From Bilabrum cf. latius (taxonomy: Eukaryota > Bigyra: Bicosoecida > Bigyra > Bicosoecida): a stretch of DNA of 64,000 nt. The position numbers and the translations under genes were made by a program. The notes under the pieces are model-generated. The model was not told the DNA's origin. It was given only the letters and a program-made list of their open reading frames with translations, and searched no databases. The DNA lies in NCBI GenBank assembly GCA_965178125.1, contig OZ237747.1, positions 744,001-808,000 of the forward strand, read 5' to 3'. Positions 11,655-24,300 of the stretch are shown piece by piece. Every line of letters starts with the position of its first letter. The first letter of the stretch is position 1.

Positions 11655-13247
11655 TTAAAGCTTGGCCACGCCAGGCGACTTGCCCTTCCTCGCGCCAGCT
11701 CGCATCAACTCCAGCGTCTAGAAGGCGGCGGCCATGGTTTGACTCAACTGGCGTGCATGCCAGTGCACGTGCCCGTGCACCGTTCTTTGGCGGCGATCGA
11801 CCACCCACCGCCGAGGAGAATCATTGCCTCCAGAAGAAGCAGACATGCTCATGTTCTCCAACGAACGAAGCCGGCGCTCCACTGCCTAGCACAGTGCCTT
11901 GTGCATTGCATCGCCCATGGAACCCGGTGGAAACCCCGACCCTTCCCCTATCCTGCCGCGACCGTCAGCTACAAAGACGAATTGCCTCAGTCCGTTCGCC
12001 TTGAGGTCGAGGGCGCCGTGCCGCCGCAGCACGGCCATGGGCAGCTCGCACTAGTCACACTGCAGCACCACGAAGCAGGCGCCGTGGGCCGGGTGCAAAG
12101 ACTCCACCCGGGCCCTGGTCTGGTCCCGCTCGTCACACCACCGCACCAGCATCCTGCTGGCCGCTCGGCTGCTCCGGTCAGCCCCACCGCTTGTTCCGCT
12201 GCCACCGCCTGCTCCGAGACGTTCCACTCGACGAGTCACCACTGGCATCGGGTCTCCACTGGCAGCGATGTCGGTACTTCCCGCCTTCGTAAGCCCTTCA
12301 GCCACGCCATGGCTGGTACTGCCAGCAGCACCTGCTTCATCTCTTTCTTCTCTAGCTTTTACACCCCTTTCTGAGACAGCCTTGCTCGTGCTTGGGTCCG
12401 GAAACAGGCCTTGCTCAGGCTCCACTCCCAGTGCCCTGTCAAGAGTCGTGGCAGCGGGGCGACCACGGGCCAATGGCACGGTACCACCCCTCGGATCCCG
12501 GTAGATGAACGAGGAGGAGGAGGAGGAGGAGGAGGAGGAGCCTGCGCCGCCCTTGTGCCTTGGCACGAACCTCAGGTACTCGGCTGCCGAGTCGAAGCCC
12601 CATCGCACCACTGTGTCTCCCGGACTCGTGCCCAATGATGCCTCTCCGCTAGGCTTGATCATGATATTAGGCCACTGCCATCGGTCGTATCCGACGCAGA
12701 TCCAGCGCGTGCGCCGGTGCAGACGGCACAGATCGCAGCCTTCAATGTCGGCAAGCTGCGATCGGAACCCGCGGTTCGGCCGGATGCATTTTCGTGATGT
12801 ACGTAGCAGCTCGGTGGCTTTCAGTGATGACTACAACCCGCGTCGCATGAGAAGATACGCAATGCATGTCGTCGCTGACCGCGACACCCCGGCCGTGCAA
12901 TGGACGAGCACGGCTCCAGTGCGTCCGTTCCACGCGAGCCCCTCGTCGATGAAGTCGCATACAGCGTGAAAGTGCTGACATATCTACTCGTCAGAAGCAT
13001 CATCCAGCTGCAGCGACAAACAACAGCAGTCATGCGGAAAGAATGGACGACGCCGCAACGAGTTTGTGCGAATTTCACCGTTGCAGGCGATGACATGGGT
13101 TATGCCAAACTTTCTAAAGAACGCAGGATCCCGGGCAGCAAGTGTGCCTGAAATGTAGAGCCTCTCGACGAGAGGTACGCTGTGCATACCAGCAAGCCCG
13201 CTCCATTTGTCTTGCAAAAGCTGCACCAGCTGTGTGGACATCGGCAT
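11655..13247 (-). CDS. Dual-specificity protein phosphatase with long C-terminal extension
   Basis: 530 residues, ATG at 13245-13247, TAA at 11655-11657. TAG codons at 12984, 12831, 12051, 11886 and 11718 are read as Gln; with the standard code the catalytic domain is split in three. The DUSP domain (residues ~25-160) has ERLYISG, GITHVIACNG, a DDASDE general-acid region, the signature HCTAGVSRSAT with catalytic Cys about residue 117, and the closing CIRPNRGFRSQL helix typical of the family. It would remove phosphate from Tyr and Ser/Thr of target proteins. The ~370-residue tail contains an Ser run (encoded by a GGA-type repeat at 12508-12540), then Cys pairs (WCDE, CDQCELP) that could bind zinc as in Yvh1/DUSP12; this is inference. 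The start lies 9 bp after the stop of the adenosine deaminase-like gene. Confidence 0.85.
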
Positions 13248-13256
13248 CTCCTAGGC

Positions 13257-15140
13257 TTACCCCCGGTTCGCGTCTTCTATCAGAACCATTTCTTCGGCCT
13301 AGACGAAAGAAGCGACGGCACCTAGGGCTAGTCTGGCTCTCGTTGTTGCCAGAGGCGCGCTCTGCTTGTCTTCCGGTTTATTGCTCTGGCAGCGGGCAAG
13401 CCACGGCGCAGCAGCGACCATTTCCGATGCGTCGCACTGGTCCGCCCATTCACGCTATCGGCCACTGCTACTCGCCCTATGAATCGCGGCTGCGAGAGCG
13501 TCACCAGCCACCCGCCCCATGGCCGCTTCGAGGCCGTCACCAGCTCGTGGACTGCCCTGCCCTTCCCTAGTGCAAACAGGCCCGGATGCGCGAGCAATTG
13601 CATGTGCGAATCGTGCTGGTGGTACCAGCTTAGCCTACATTCCCAAAGGAGCTGTGCCGCCATTGGGAGCGCCTACTGCGGCAGAGCTGGCGGCGGAAGC
13701 TCCACAAGGCGTGCTAGGCGCCGTTGCTGGACCATCGACGCTTGCGCTCGCGCCCTCGGTGACCTAACCATTGATCCGATCCCACGATTGATCCACGTCG
13801 TCATCGCCCCACCCGCCCCCTCCACCCTCCTCCCAGTGCACCGTCCTCGATCCCCACGTCCTGCCCCACCCGGTCGCCTCCGACCGCCTGGCTCGCAGCT
13901 GATCCACGGCGCCTGCCGCGAATTGATCCACGGCGCCCAGCGCATCCAGCCGCCTGGACTTCCTACTTCCGGTTTTGCTTCCCCGCCCGACGGGCGCAGC
14001 TGCTTCGAAGGCGCCCGCGACGGCGTTCAGCTGTGCCTGCCTCAGCTCCCCAAGGCGCATGCCCATCGGTCCCAAGCACTTGCTCGCCTCACCCACCGGG
14101 GATGCTCCCCCAACTCCAGCTGGTGGATCTGCCCCGCCGCTTGCCAGCAGATTGTCGCTGCTCACTGTGGCTCGAGCACCTGCTCGCAAAAATACCGGAA
14201 GTGGGTGCTCCTCTAGACTGGTCGCTCTCTTGCTCCCCACGTTGGCCGTGGGGCAGCACTCTATGCAAACGCCGTCTCGAACCGCCTGGGCTAGCAAATC
14301 ATCCTGGCGGTGCACGAGTTGGATGCCGTGCCCGATTCGGTCCACGCCCATGGAGAGAGCGAGCGCGAGACCCTCTTGCGATTCTTGCCCGGGCCACTCC
14401 CCTGAGTGCACGGTCAGGCCGATCGCAGGATGCTTCGCGGCTAGTCGCTTGACTGAAGATTCAAACAGATGCAAAGGCCACTTCTGTTCGTCGCCGGCGA
14501 TGTCGAAACCGACGACGGCTGCACCGCCAAGAGGCGAGAGCAGCGCAGCTGCGCGTCCGGGTGCCGCCGACCAGCCACTCCTATTCTGCGTATCAGCGCG
14601 CGCACCTAGTCCTTGGGTCAAGAGCGCCAATTCGTCTACGTGGCCGGGACCCAGATGGCGCACAGCTGTTACAACGATCCCTGCGCTCGGCAGCTCCGAG
14701 TTGCGGATGCCTGAACGAACTGCTTCGATTGCGTCTTCCTCCGTCAACCGCTCCTAGCCACCCTTTTGCAAGTGACTTCCGTGAGTGTGCAGCGTGGGAC
14801 AGAAGCGCAACTCGGCGTGCTGAACGCCTTGGCTTGCAAGTCGGTTGCACACGCTCCGAGCAGCCTCTTTTAAATCTGATTCTGTCTGTAGAAACTGGCA
14901 CAACCAGTCGAACACGCCGAGGCTTGTTCCCATACTGCGTCTATCTCGACTTCGGACGGCATTGGCAAGCTGCTGAGGACCCTGGATCGCAGCTTCTTCG
15001 AGTTGGGTGTTTCCAGTTGCGCCGTGTGCGAGCCCTTTGATGCGTGACTGCAGCAGGCTTAGAGGAAGAGACCCGTCGAGGTGAAGATGCAGCTCCACTT
15101 TTCTGATGAGCCGGGCCAGACGTTCCCGAACAGCACCCAT
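13257..15140 (-). CDS. Adenosine deaminase-like protein with extended C-terminus
   Basis: ATG at 15138-15140; the frame stays open to a TAA at 13257-13259 (627 residues). TAG at 14754, 13764, 13635, 13455 and 13299 is read as Gln. Family features: HLHLDGSL zinc-binding HxH near residue 19, RFCPTLHT, VHSGEW (TVHAGE equivalent), RIGHGI, IECCPTAN and SSDN (the NTDD-type metal/catalytic Asp; the second Asp is Asn, as in some bacterial members). The expected reaction is hydrolytic deamination of adenosine or a derivative such as N6-methyl-AMP; the subclass cannot be decided. The catalytic domain ends about 13960. The remaining ~240 residues are Gly/Ala/Ser-rich and may be a real tail, or may hide an intron or an earlier processing site, since the TAA is only 9 bp from the next gene's ATG. 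Confidence 0.8.
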
Positions 15141-15313
15141 AGCCGCAATGTTTACAGTTTTCAATCGACGCAGTCATGCAGGAGAGGGAGGACAAATCAA
15201 TCCTCCGGCTCGGGCCTCAATGAATCATTATATGGCCGCCTTATCCAAGGCTAGGCCTACGTGGAAGTAGAAATTGAACATGCACATGTGTATTTTGACA
15301 GTCACACTTCAGA

Positions 15314-18300
15314 TCACGACTCCTCCGCCGCCAGCTGGATTGCCGCGATCTCAGCCAGGAGGTCGTCTTTGGCGTCGGGCACCGCTGCCTCGGCCTGCTG
15401 CTGCTGCTCTGCCTGCAGCTGCTTTTCCAGCGCGTCCAGCTCGGCCGCCTTTGCACCAGTTACCGCCGCCTTGGGCGACCCTCGCCTCGTCGCTCCAGCC
15501 GCACCGGCACCAGGGGGCGACCCGGCGTCCCTGTTGGTGAAGCCGTGGACGTGGCTCGAGTAGACAGAGCTGGCGACGCTCCCGTTCCCCGCCAGCTTGG
15601 CTAGGGCGGCCCTCTCCGCCTCTCGCCTCATCTCAGCTGCGGGATCCCTGGACTCCTCATCGTCATAGTCTCCCTCGCCCTCCTCCCCATCGCCTTCCTC
15701 CTCCTCGTCCTCGGCCTCACCGCCAGCACTGATCGCCTGGTCGCTGATCATCCGCTGCATGGCCTGCTCCCGCATCTTGGCTTCCTTCGCTTCCTGCTCC
15801 TTCCGTTCCAGCTGCTGCCTCAACGCAAGCACCTCCGCGGATTCCCCTGGGGCACTCCCCCCGCCTGCGATGGGGGAAGGTTCTCCTCCCCCCCGGCGAG
15901 AGCGGCCCCTGCCTCTGCCCCTGCCTGACGATGCCAGCCTCGAGCGACTGCTGGCCCGGGCAGGCCCGCGGCGAGCCGCCTCCTCCTCGTCGATTCTCCG
16001 CTGCGACATGCTCCTCCTCGAGGCCCTCCTCCTCATCCTCTTCGCCTCCTTTGCCTTGGCCTTCTCCTCCGCCTCGATAGCCTCCTTTCTGGCCCGTGCC
16101 GCTGCTTCCACTGCCTGCGCCGCGGAGATCTGCATCACCACAGGGTCGGGCTGCGCCGTGTCGTCCGTCTGTTCGGCGAATACCGCGCCCCAGTTGCGCC
16201 TAGAGTCGCGGCGCCTCATTCTCTGCTGCTTCTGAGCCACTGCCTCCTTTTTGCTGACAGGGGAGGCGCTGGGCTTCATGCCGAAACTCGAGTCCACCGC
16301 AAGGTCTTCGGGGAGCGCCTTGGCACTGGCACCGCGGGGGGATGAAGACGACCTGCGGGAAGACGACCGCCGCATGGAATGAGAGCGGGGAGAAACCCCT
16401 CCAGACACCGAGGCCCGGGGTGAGGACCCAGGCCTGGCCACTGTTCCCTCGCCCCGCCTGCGGGACATAGAGGCGCTGCGGGTGGGCCGGGGGGCCGAGC
16501 CGCCTGGCGACCCTGCCTCATCGCCCGTAGGCAGAGCCACCGGCGATGCGCTGTCACCGCCTCTCTGCGCGAGTGCGCCGAGCTGCTGCTGCAGCTGGGC
16601 GAGGACCTCTGCCGCTGCAGACGCCGTCACCTGCTGCTGCGGCTGCGCCTTCTGCTGCACCCTTGGCGGCGGCGGTGGTGCCACCCGAGGCGCCTCCCTC
16701 GAGTTGTACATGTCGCTGGACTGCTTGCGCGCGGGTTTGGGCGCGCCACCTCTTGACAGAGACCTCTCCCTGGCCGCTGCCTCCTCTCCCGAAGATGCAC
16801 CGCTGTGATCGGCGCTGCCCAGCGGCCTAGTGTGGGCAGACGGGCTGCCGGGGTCCACGGACTCGTGGCCGAGCACGGGCTGGGCCGGGCCCCTGGCTTG
16901 TTCCCTGGCAGATGTGAAAGACCCCGAGGAGGCGCTGGACACCACTCGGCCCCTGAATGAAGACGTCGGCGACACCTGCGGCTTGCTGTCCCTGAACGAC
17001 CCCTTAGAGGCCAGGCCCAGGGCCATCAGCGCGCTCGGTCTCCGCTTCAGCAGGGACTGCTGCTGCTGCTGCTTCCTCGCTCCGCCGGGGGATGCCGCCG
17101 GCTGCTCTGGTGTCTCGGACTGGCTACCGTGCGGCAAGCCCGCCCTGCGCATGCTGTCGCTCGTCTCGGCTCTGCCGATGGCCGCGTGGTCTACGCGACC
17201 CGCCACGCTGCTGACCAGCTGGGCGAGGGAGGGCTGCCTCTTCGCGAAGCGCGATCTGCGCTCTGCCACCTCGGCGATGGCCCGACCCTCGGCTGAACCC
17301 ACACCGGTGGGAGGCATAGAAGGACGCCTCGCGCCCTGGTTCTGCCACGTCTGCAGCGCGCCATCCTGCGAGGCATCGTCGCCGTACCGGGGACTGCTGG
17401 ACGGCAGCCCGATCGCCGTGGGGCTGCCTCCAACAGACCCAGTCCCGCTGGCGTTCTGCTGGCGCCTCAGCTCGTCCGCGACGTGCCGCGCCTCTGCAGC
17501 GGCCCTCTGCTCCTCCTCGTACTTGCGGCTGATCTTCCTCAGAGCATCTTCAAGCTCCTCGTTCCTCTTCTTCTCGTTCTCGAGATCCTCCGAGGCGCGG
17601 GTGAGCCTGGACTTCATCTCGGCGGCCACGCGGAAGCCGTGCGAGGCCTCCCGCAGGTCGTTCGTGGCCTGTGCCTGTGCCTCGCGCGCCTCGTTCAGGC
17701 GCTTCTCGAGCTCCTGGCGCTGCTCCTCCTCCCGCTTGATGGCTGCGGCCTTCTCCTCCTGCACTCGCTGCACGGACTGCTGCAGCCGGCTGCGTGCCTC
17801 CTCCTCGGCCTCTCGCAGCTTGCGGTCTTCCTCCTCTCTCGCCTCTTTGAGCCTTTGCTTGAGCTGAGCCTGCTCGTCTGCGGCCCTCTTCTGCGCATCC
17901 GCGGCTTCCTTGAGCTTCTCCTCGCGGTCCTTCTGCGCGCGCTCGATCTCGGCCTGCAACTTCCGCTGCTAAGACTCGTGCTCCTGGGAGAGAGCCACCT
18001 GTTTCTCGCCCGCGGCCTCCTCAATCCTCTTCTTCTCCACCTGGGCCGCCTCCTTGAGCGCGTTCATGCGGTCCTCCAGAGCCTTGGCCTCGCTCTTCAG
18101 GCGCTCTTGCTCCAGAGCGGCGGCTTCCTGTAGCTCCTTGCGGCTCTGCTCCGCGCGCTGCTCGGCGCGCTTCCGCGAGTCCTCCAGGGCATCCAGTGCC
18201 CTCTGGTGGTCTTCCTTGTCGAGGGCCTGGCGCTTCTCCAGGTCCTCGATGTCCCTCTTGTGCTTGGCCTCCGCTTCGGCCTGCTGCCGCTTGGCCTCAT

Positions 18301-21300
18301 CTCGCACCTCTTGCACCTGCCTGCTGAGGTCATTCGCCCTGCGCTCGGCGGCCTCGGCTCTCTGCTTTGCCATGCGGAGCTCTTCCTCCCTCTATGCCAG
18401 CTGCAGTCGGTGCTGGGCCCCCAGCTCGTCCTAGACCTCTCGGCGAGCCTGCGAGGCAGCCAGAGCCCGCTCCTCCACGGCCCTCTGCTGCAGCTTCCTC
18501 ATGGCCGCCTCGTGCTTGGAGGCCTCCTGCTCCAGCGTCTCCTTGGCCGTGGTTGCGGCCTCCTCTGCCTTCTTGGCCCTAGATTGCGCCTCCTGTTCCA
18601 CCCGCAACTTCTCTTGAGCCGCTTTCTCCATGAGCGCGCGCATCTCGTCCCGGGCCGCGGACAGGTCCTGCTCGGCCTTGGACTTGATCTCCTGGGACTC
18701 GCTCCGTGCCTGTTCCCGGGCCGCGGACAGCTTGGCCTGCGCCTCCTTCATGGCGGCGTCCAGCTCCTGCTGCCTGAGCTTGGACTCCTCGGCGGCGCGC
18801 TGCTCAGCCGCCTTGACAGCTTGCTGCCCCTTCTTGACGGCCTCGGATTGCGCCTGAACCGCTTCCTGCCACTGCCTGCGGTGCTGCTCCGCCTCCTTCT
18901 GCAGTCGGAAAGCAGTCCGAGCGTGCTCCCGGATGGTCTCGCGCCTCGCTGAATCCGCGAGTGCAGCAGTCTCCTCCATCTGGAGCCGAGCGTACTCCCG
19001 CTGGCGGCGCTCACGCGCCGCTGCCTGCCTGGCTGCCTTGGCCTCTGCCCGAAGCTGCTCAATCTCGCTGCGCTGCTTGGCGGCCTCCTCCTCCTGCTTG
19101 CGCATCTTGTCCCTTGCCTCGGTCTGCATGCGCTCGAACTCGGCCTTGGCTTCGGTCAGCGCCTTTTCCCTCTGCTTGCGCTCCTCGTCCGCCGCGATCT
19201 TGGCCTGCTGTACCTCACGCATCTGAGCGTCTGCCTGCACCCTGTGCCTCTCGGCATCTTCCATGGCCTGCTTCTGCAGCTGCTGGGCCTTGGCTTCCGA
19301 GGCGGCCAGCTCCGCGGCAACACGCTTGGCCTCGGCCTCTGCCCGTTCAAGCACCTTCTTTTGCTCGTCCACATCGGCGCGCGCCTTGCGGGCGGCCTCT
19401 CCCTCGGCAGTGGCACGCTTCTCGGCTGCCTCGCGCTCCTGCATCTCTCGGGCGATGCGAGCCTCGGCCTCGGCCACGATTGCGGCCGCTTCCTCGCGCA
19501 GCTTCGTCTGAGCGTCTTCCTCGGCCTTCTTCGCCTTGCGCTCGGCAAGGGCGGCCTGCACGCGGGCGTTCTCGGCCTCCAGCGCTGCCTTCCGCTGCGC
19601 CTCCGCCGTGCGCCGGTCGGCGTCGAGCTTGGCCTCTTCCGCCTGCCGCTTGGCTTCTTGGGCAAGCCTGTCTGCCTCGCGACGCATGGCAGCCACCTTT
19701 TGCTCGGCATCGCGCGCTTGCTGCCGAGCATCTTCGGCGGCCTTGGCGGCCGCGGCCTCGGCTGCTTTTGCCTTCTTCTCGGACTCCTCGGCGGCGGCCT
19801 GGGCCCGCGCGTCGGCCTCTGCGGCGGATCGTTTCGCCCTCTCCTCCGCCTCCTTGACTTTCTGGGCAGCCTCCTGCCGCACCGCCAGCTTCTCGCGCTC
19901 TTCCCGCCTCAGCCGGACCGTCTCACGCTCGGCAGCCTGGGCCTCCTTCTCTAGAACAGCCTTGGTGCCGAAGCGGAAGCTGCCGCTGCGGGCCAGGAAC
20001 CCGCGAGCGGCTGCCTGCATGCGCACGGCGGCCGTAGCTTGCTTCGCCTAGGCCTCCTGCCTGTTACGCTCCCTGCGCAGCGCGGCCACGAGTCCCGTCG
20101 GGGACCTCGCACGGTGCCCGCGCACCGTGGCCTGGATGGCGACGGCCGCATCGTCCTGCTTGCGCAGCCTCTCTTGCGAGGCCCTCGCACCGCTGATCAT
20201 CATCTCTGGGCTTGAGGAAGCGCGGCGCATGGCGCGGCGCATGGCTGCCTGCAGTCGCATGGCGGCCTCTTCCTCGTACTTGACCTGCTGCTGCCTGAGC
20301 TTCTCCTTGCGCTCCCGCTCCGCGGCCCGGCGACTGAGCATGCCGCGAGTGGTGGCCTGCAGCTTCACCGCAGCAGTTTCCTTCTCCTCCATCAGGCGGG
20401 CGCGCTCCACCTCCTTCTTCATCATCTTGAGCGTGCCGGTCGGCGAACGTACGAGGAAGCCGCGCGCGGCCGCCTGGATCTTGGTGAGAGCCTGCTCCTG
20501 GTCCTCCTGACGGCGCCTTGCCCTGGCCCTAGCCTCTGCCTCCTTGGCCATGAGCTCGGCGCGGCGGATCCTGGCCTCCGTCTCCGCCCGCTCCTTGGCT
20601 ACCTCGAGCTCCTCCAGGCGCCTGGCCTCTTGAAGCCTAGCCATGCGGTCGGTTTCCTCCAGCCTCGCGCGAGTGTCTGCCTCTGCCTTGGCCAGTGCCG
20701 CTCTCCGCTGCTCAAGCTCCTGCTGCAGCTTCTCTTCGGCCTTCTTGAGCTCCTCCATCCGGACCTTTTCTTCCTCCTTGAGCTTCTGCTCGCGCACCTT
20801 GAGCTTGCGCTCGCCCTCCTCCTGCTCCTTCGTGAGTGCATCCTGCATTGCCTTTGTCCTGGCCTCGATCTCAGCACGGCGAGCCTCCACCTCCTTAAGA
20901 AGCTCGGCCTCCTGCCTCTTGGCCTCCTCGTCCACCTACATGAGCTCCTCCTTCTTGGCGGCCTTGGCTACCTCCAACTCGCGGCGGCGCTGCTCCGCGC
21001 GCTCGGCGATGGCGTCCTCTGCCTCCTTGAGCGCCTGCCGCTGCTGCTCCACCTCGGCCGCGGCCTTCGAGGCAGCGGCCTCCTTGGCGGCTGCAGCTCG
21101 CTGCTCCGCGGCGGTGTTCTCCGCTGCCTCGCGCCGTGCCTCCTCGGCGGCCTCTTCCTGCCGCTTGGCTAGCCGCTCCAGCTCCTGCTTCTGTTCGTCT
21201 TCGGCGCGCTTGCGGGCCTCCTCGATCCTCTCGAGGGCGGCCTTCTCAGCTGCCTCGATGGCCTGCCTTCGCTTCTTGGCGTCCTCTTCGGCGCGCGCTT

Positions 21301-24300
21301 GCGCGGCTGCGATGCGGGCGTCTCGCTCTTTCTTCTCCGTGGCTTCGCGCTCCGCCACCGCCTTGGCCACTGCGGCGTAGTCGTCGGCCTCCTTCTGCAT
21401 CGCCTCGGCCTGCTCCTGCAGCTGGCGAGCCTGCTCGGCTGCGAGCTCCATCTCGGCGCGGTGCTCTGCGACAGCGGAAGACTCGCTCCTGGACCGCTTC
21501 ATGCCGGGAGGGCCCTGGCCGGAGGAGGCCGAGGCGCTGCTCGACGTCCGGACACGGGCACTGCTGCTCGACGGGCTCTCTTCCACGACGGGCAGGTCGT
21601 CCAGGGCACCCTTGCCCTCTGCCTGCTTCTTCTGCTCGACCTTCTTCTTCACGCGCATGCTCAGCCGGCGCTTCAACGGAGACATGCCCTTGCCCTTTCC
21701 GAAGGCAGACTTCATTGCCTAGCGCACGTCGCCGGCAGCGCGAGAGGCGCGGCGCGCCGCCACCGAAGCCACCTGCGCAGCAAGCTTGGCCTGCTCCTTC
21801 TGCTCGTCGTCCGCATCTGCGCTGCTCGAGATCTCCGAAAGGCGGGTAGATGCTGCCCTGGCCTCGACCGCAGCTTCATGCGCGTTCTCTCGGGCAGTTT
21901 CGGCGTCCTGCCTCGCCGCGTCTACGTCCTCGCCTGGGTCATCGGCGCTGCCAGCAGCCGCGGCGTCAGCAGCCTCGGCCGTACCTTTCCCGGCGGCGGC
22001 GGATTTCTTCGATTCGAGATCCTGGACCTTCTTGGCAGCGGCCTCCGCCGCCACCACAGCTTCAGCCGCGCGGATGGCCGCCTGCTGTGCCTTGCGGGTC
22101 TCCTCGGCCCACTGCTGCACCTTTTCGCGATCCACGGCCTTGAAGCCGGACGGAGCCTTGACCACCCCGACGGAGCTCCTTCGCCTGCGACGAGGCCCGC
22201 TGGCTGCCTGGCCGCTGCTCTTTGAGGCATCATCCGGACGCGCGCGGGGTGAAGCCAGCAAGGCCTCCTTGGATGTCCCCGGCTGCACCTTGCGGAACGC
22301 TTGAGGCCTGCCCGGCTGTCCTGCCGCCGGATCCTTGGCTTCGTTCGACACTGAACCGGCCCCGACCGCTCCAACCGAATCTCCGGCACCACTGCCAGAG
22401 TCTCCCGAAATCTGAGCAAGCCCCACAAGGTGCGGCGTGCTGCCTGAACGGCTCGGCGGAGGCGTACCCGACGGAGACGTGGAGGCAGCCTGCAGCGCGG
22501 CGCGTTCGGCAGCCGCACCCAACGAGCTTCGCCTGCGCTTGCGTTGGCCCTGTTTCTTTGGGGACATCTCTGCAGCTGTCCTGACCTCCCCTAAATCAGG
22601 GTCGCGCGGGCTCGATGCACCTCTGACCCTGTCAATGGGAGATTCAGGCTTCTCGACTTCGTCTCCTGTGGGGGCAGAGTCTCTCTTCTTGGGGAAGGTC
22701 TGCTGCGGGGGCGCCGGCGCCGATTTGATCTCGACGAGGGGCTTGCCTGGAGCAGGCAGCGGAGCCTTGGCCACCGCCGCACCAATAGGCGCGAGCTTGC
22801 CTGCCACGTCATCCTCATCCCTTGCCGGAGTTTCTTGCAGCGCGGCAGCGAGCCGAGAAGCAGGCGCCTTCTTCGTCTGCTCGGGTGGATCGTCGAAGGA
22901 TAAGGGGCCGCGCGGGGACGTGGCTGCGCTGGGTGACACGGGCGGCAGCGCCCTGCTCATGCCTGCGCTGCCATCGTCGTCCTCTTCCCCTGGCTAAGCG
23001 ACGATGGAGAGCGGTGCCAGTTTGCCTCCGCTCTTTGGCAGGGCAACGCCTGCTGCCTGATCCTGTTTCTTCTCTTGCTCCTGTAGCAGCTTCTTCCTCT
23101 TCTCGGTGATCCTGCGCTTCGACTTGCGGCCGGGCTTGGCACGGTCTGGCTTAGCTGGAGACATGTTGCCGATACCGCCGAACTCGCTGGGCTTGGCAAC
23201 AGGCACTGGAGCCGCGACCTTGACAGGCTCTGCGCCTGCATTCGCCGGGGGCGGCGACGTTCCTTCCTGCTTTGTGGGAGAGAACGCACCCTTCCGCGTG
23301 GCCATGGGCCTCACAGCAGCCGAGCCACCGGCCATGCCTCCAGACATCTGCGAAGGCCCATCGCTTTGCCTGCCTAGGTCCTGCTGTGGTGGATGTGTTG
23401 CTGAGTTGAGCGAAGGTGGGGTGCTTCGGCCGTCCATCGCAGATGCGCCAGCCACCGGCGCCGGTACGAGAGTAGGCATGGCCACAGAAGACCCTGGTCC
23501 CGAGGGTCCCGAGGGCGGGGACAGGGGCGCTCCGCTGATGTGAGCTGCTGAAGGCAGCCTGCGGAACTTCTTCTTGGTCTGGGCAGAACGAGACACTGCT
23601 GGTGCCACGCCTGGCTTGAGGAAATCCTCGTCCTTCGCTGGGGCGGGCTTTGAAGCAGTGGTTCCCGCGCTGTTCTCTTGCGCTGGCCTGGGCTTGAGTC
23701 CAGGGGGTGCGTCCTCTTGGACGGGTGCCGCGCCAGACTCGTCTGGCTTGGAGAAGTTGGCAGGCTCCGAAAGGTTGGGCGAGTCTGCCTTTTCGGCCTC
23801 CTTGGGTGGTGCGCCACCGTCATGTCCCTACGTTGACTTCTCCTCTGGCACGGGTGGTGAATCGACGTCTCCGACTCGAGTATCGACCGCGAACTTCCGT
23901 CGAGACGGCTTCGCCGCTGGGGGTGCAACTTGCATGGGGGCCGAATCAGAGTCGGTGGCCTTCTTGGGCTCCGGTTGGGGCTCCGGCTCTGGCTAAGCGG
24001 CTGGTTTTTGGGACTCTGCGATCTCAACGGCACTTGACGCTGCGCCGACTGCCTCTTTCGCAACATCAGCGGCCTGTTTGCGGATCTCATCGGCAAGCGC
24101 AGCGTGCGCGTGCCTCTCAAGCTCTGCCTTCGCATCCGCCTACTGCTTGGCAGCCGCTTCAGCCTCCTTTGCTGCAGCAGCTGCCTTGGCTGCCTGCTCC
24201 TCCTCCAGACGACGCTGCGCCGTCAAGCGAGCCTCGGCTTCCTCCGACAGACGCGGGCGGGGAGATGCCTGGCCGGCCGTGCGACCCACCCAGCTCCGAG

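Noticed and set aside
12508-12540. Trinucleotide repeat as an independent regulatory feature
   Set aside because: It encodes a run of Ser in the phosphatase tail; it is simple coding low complexity.
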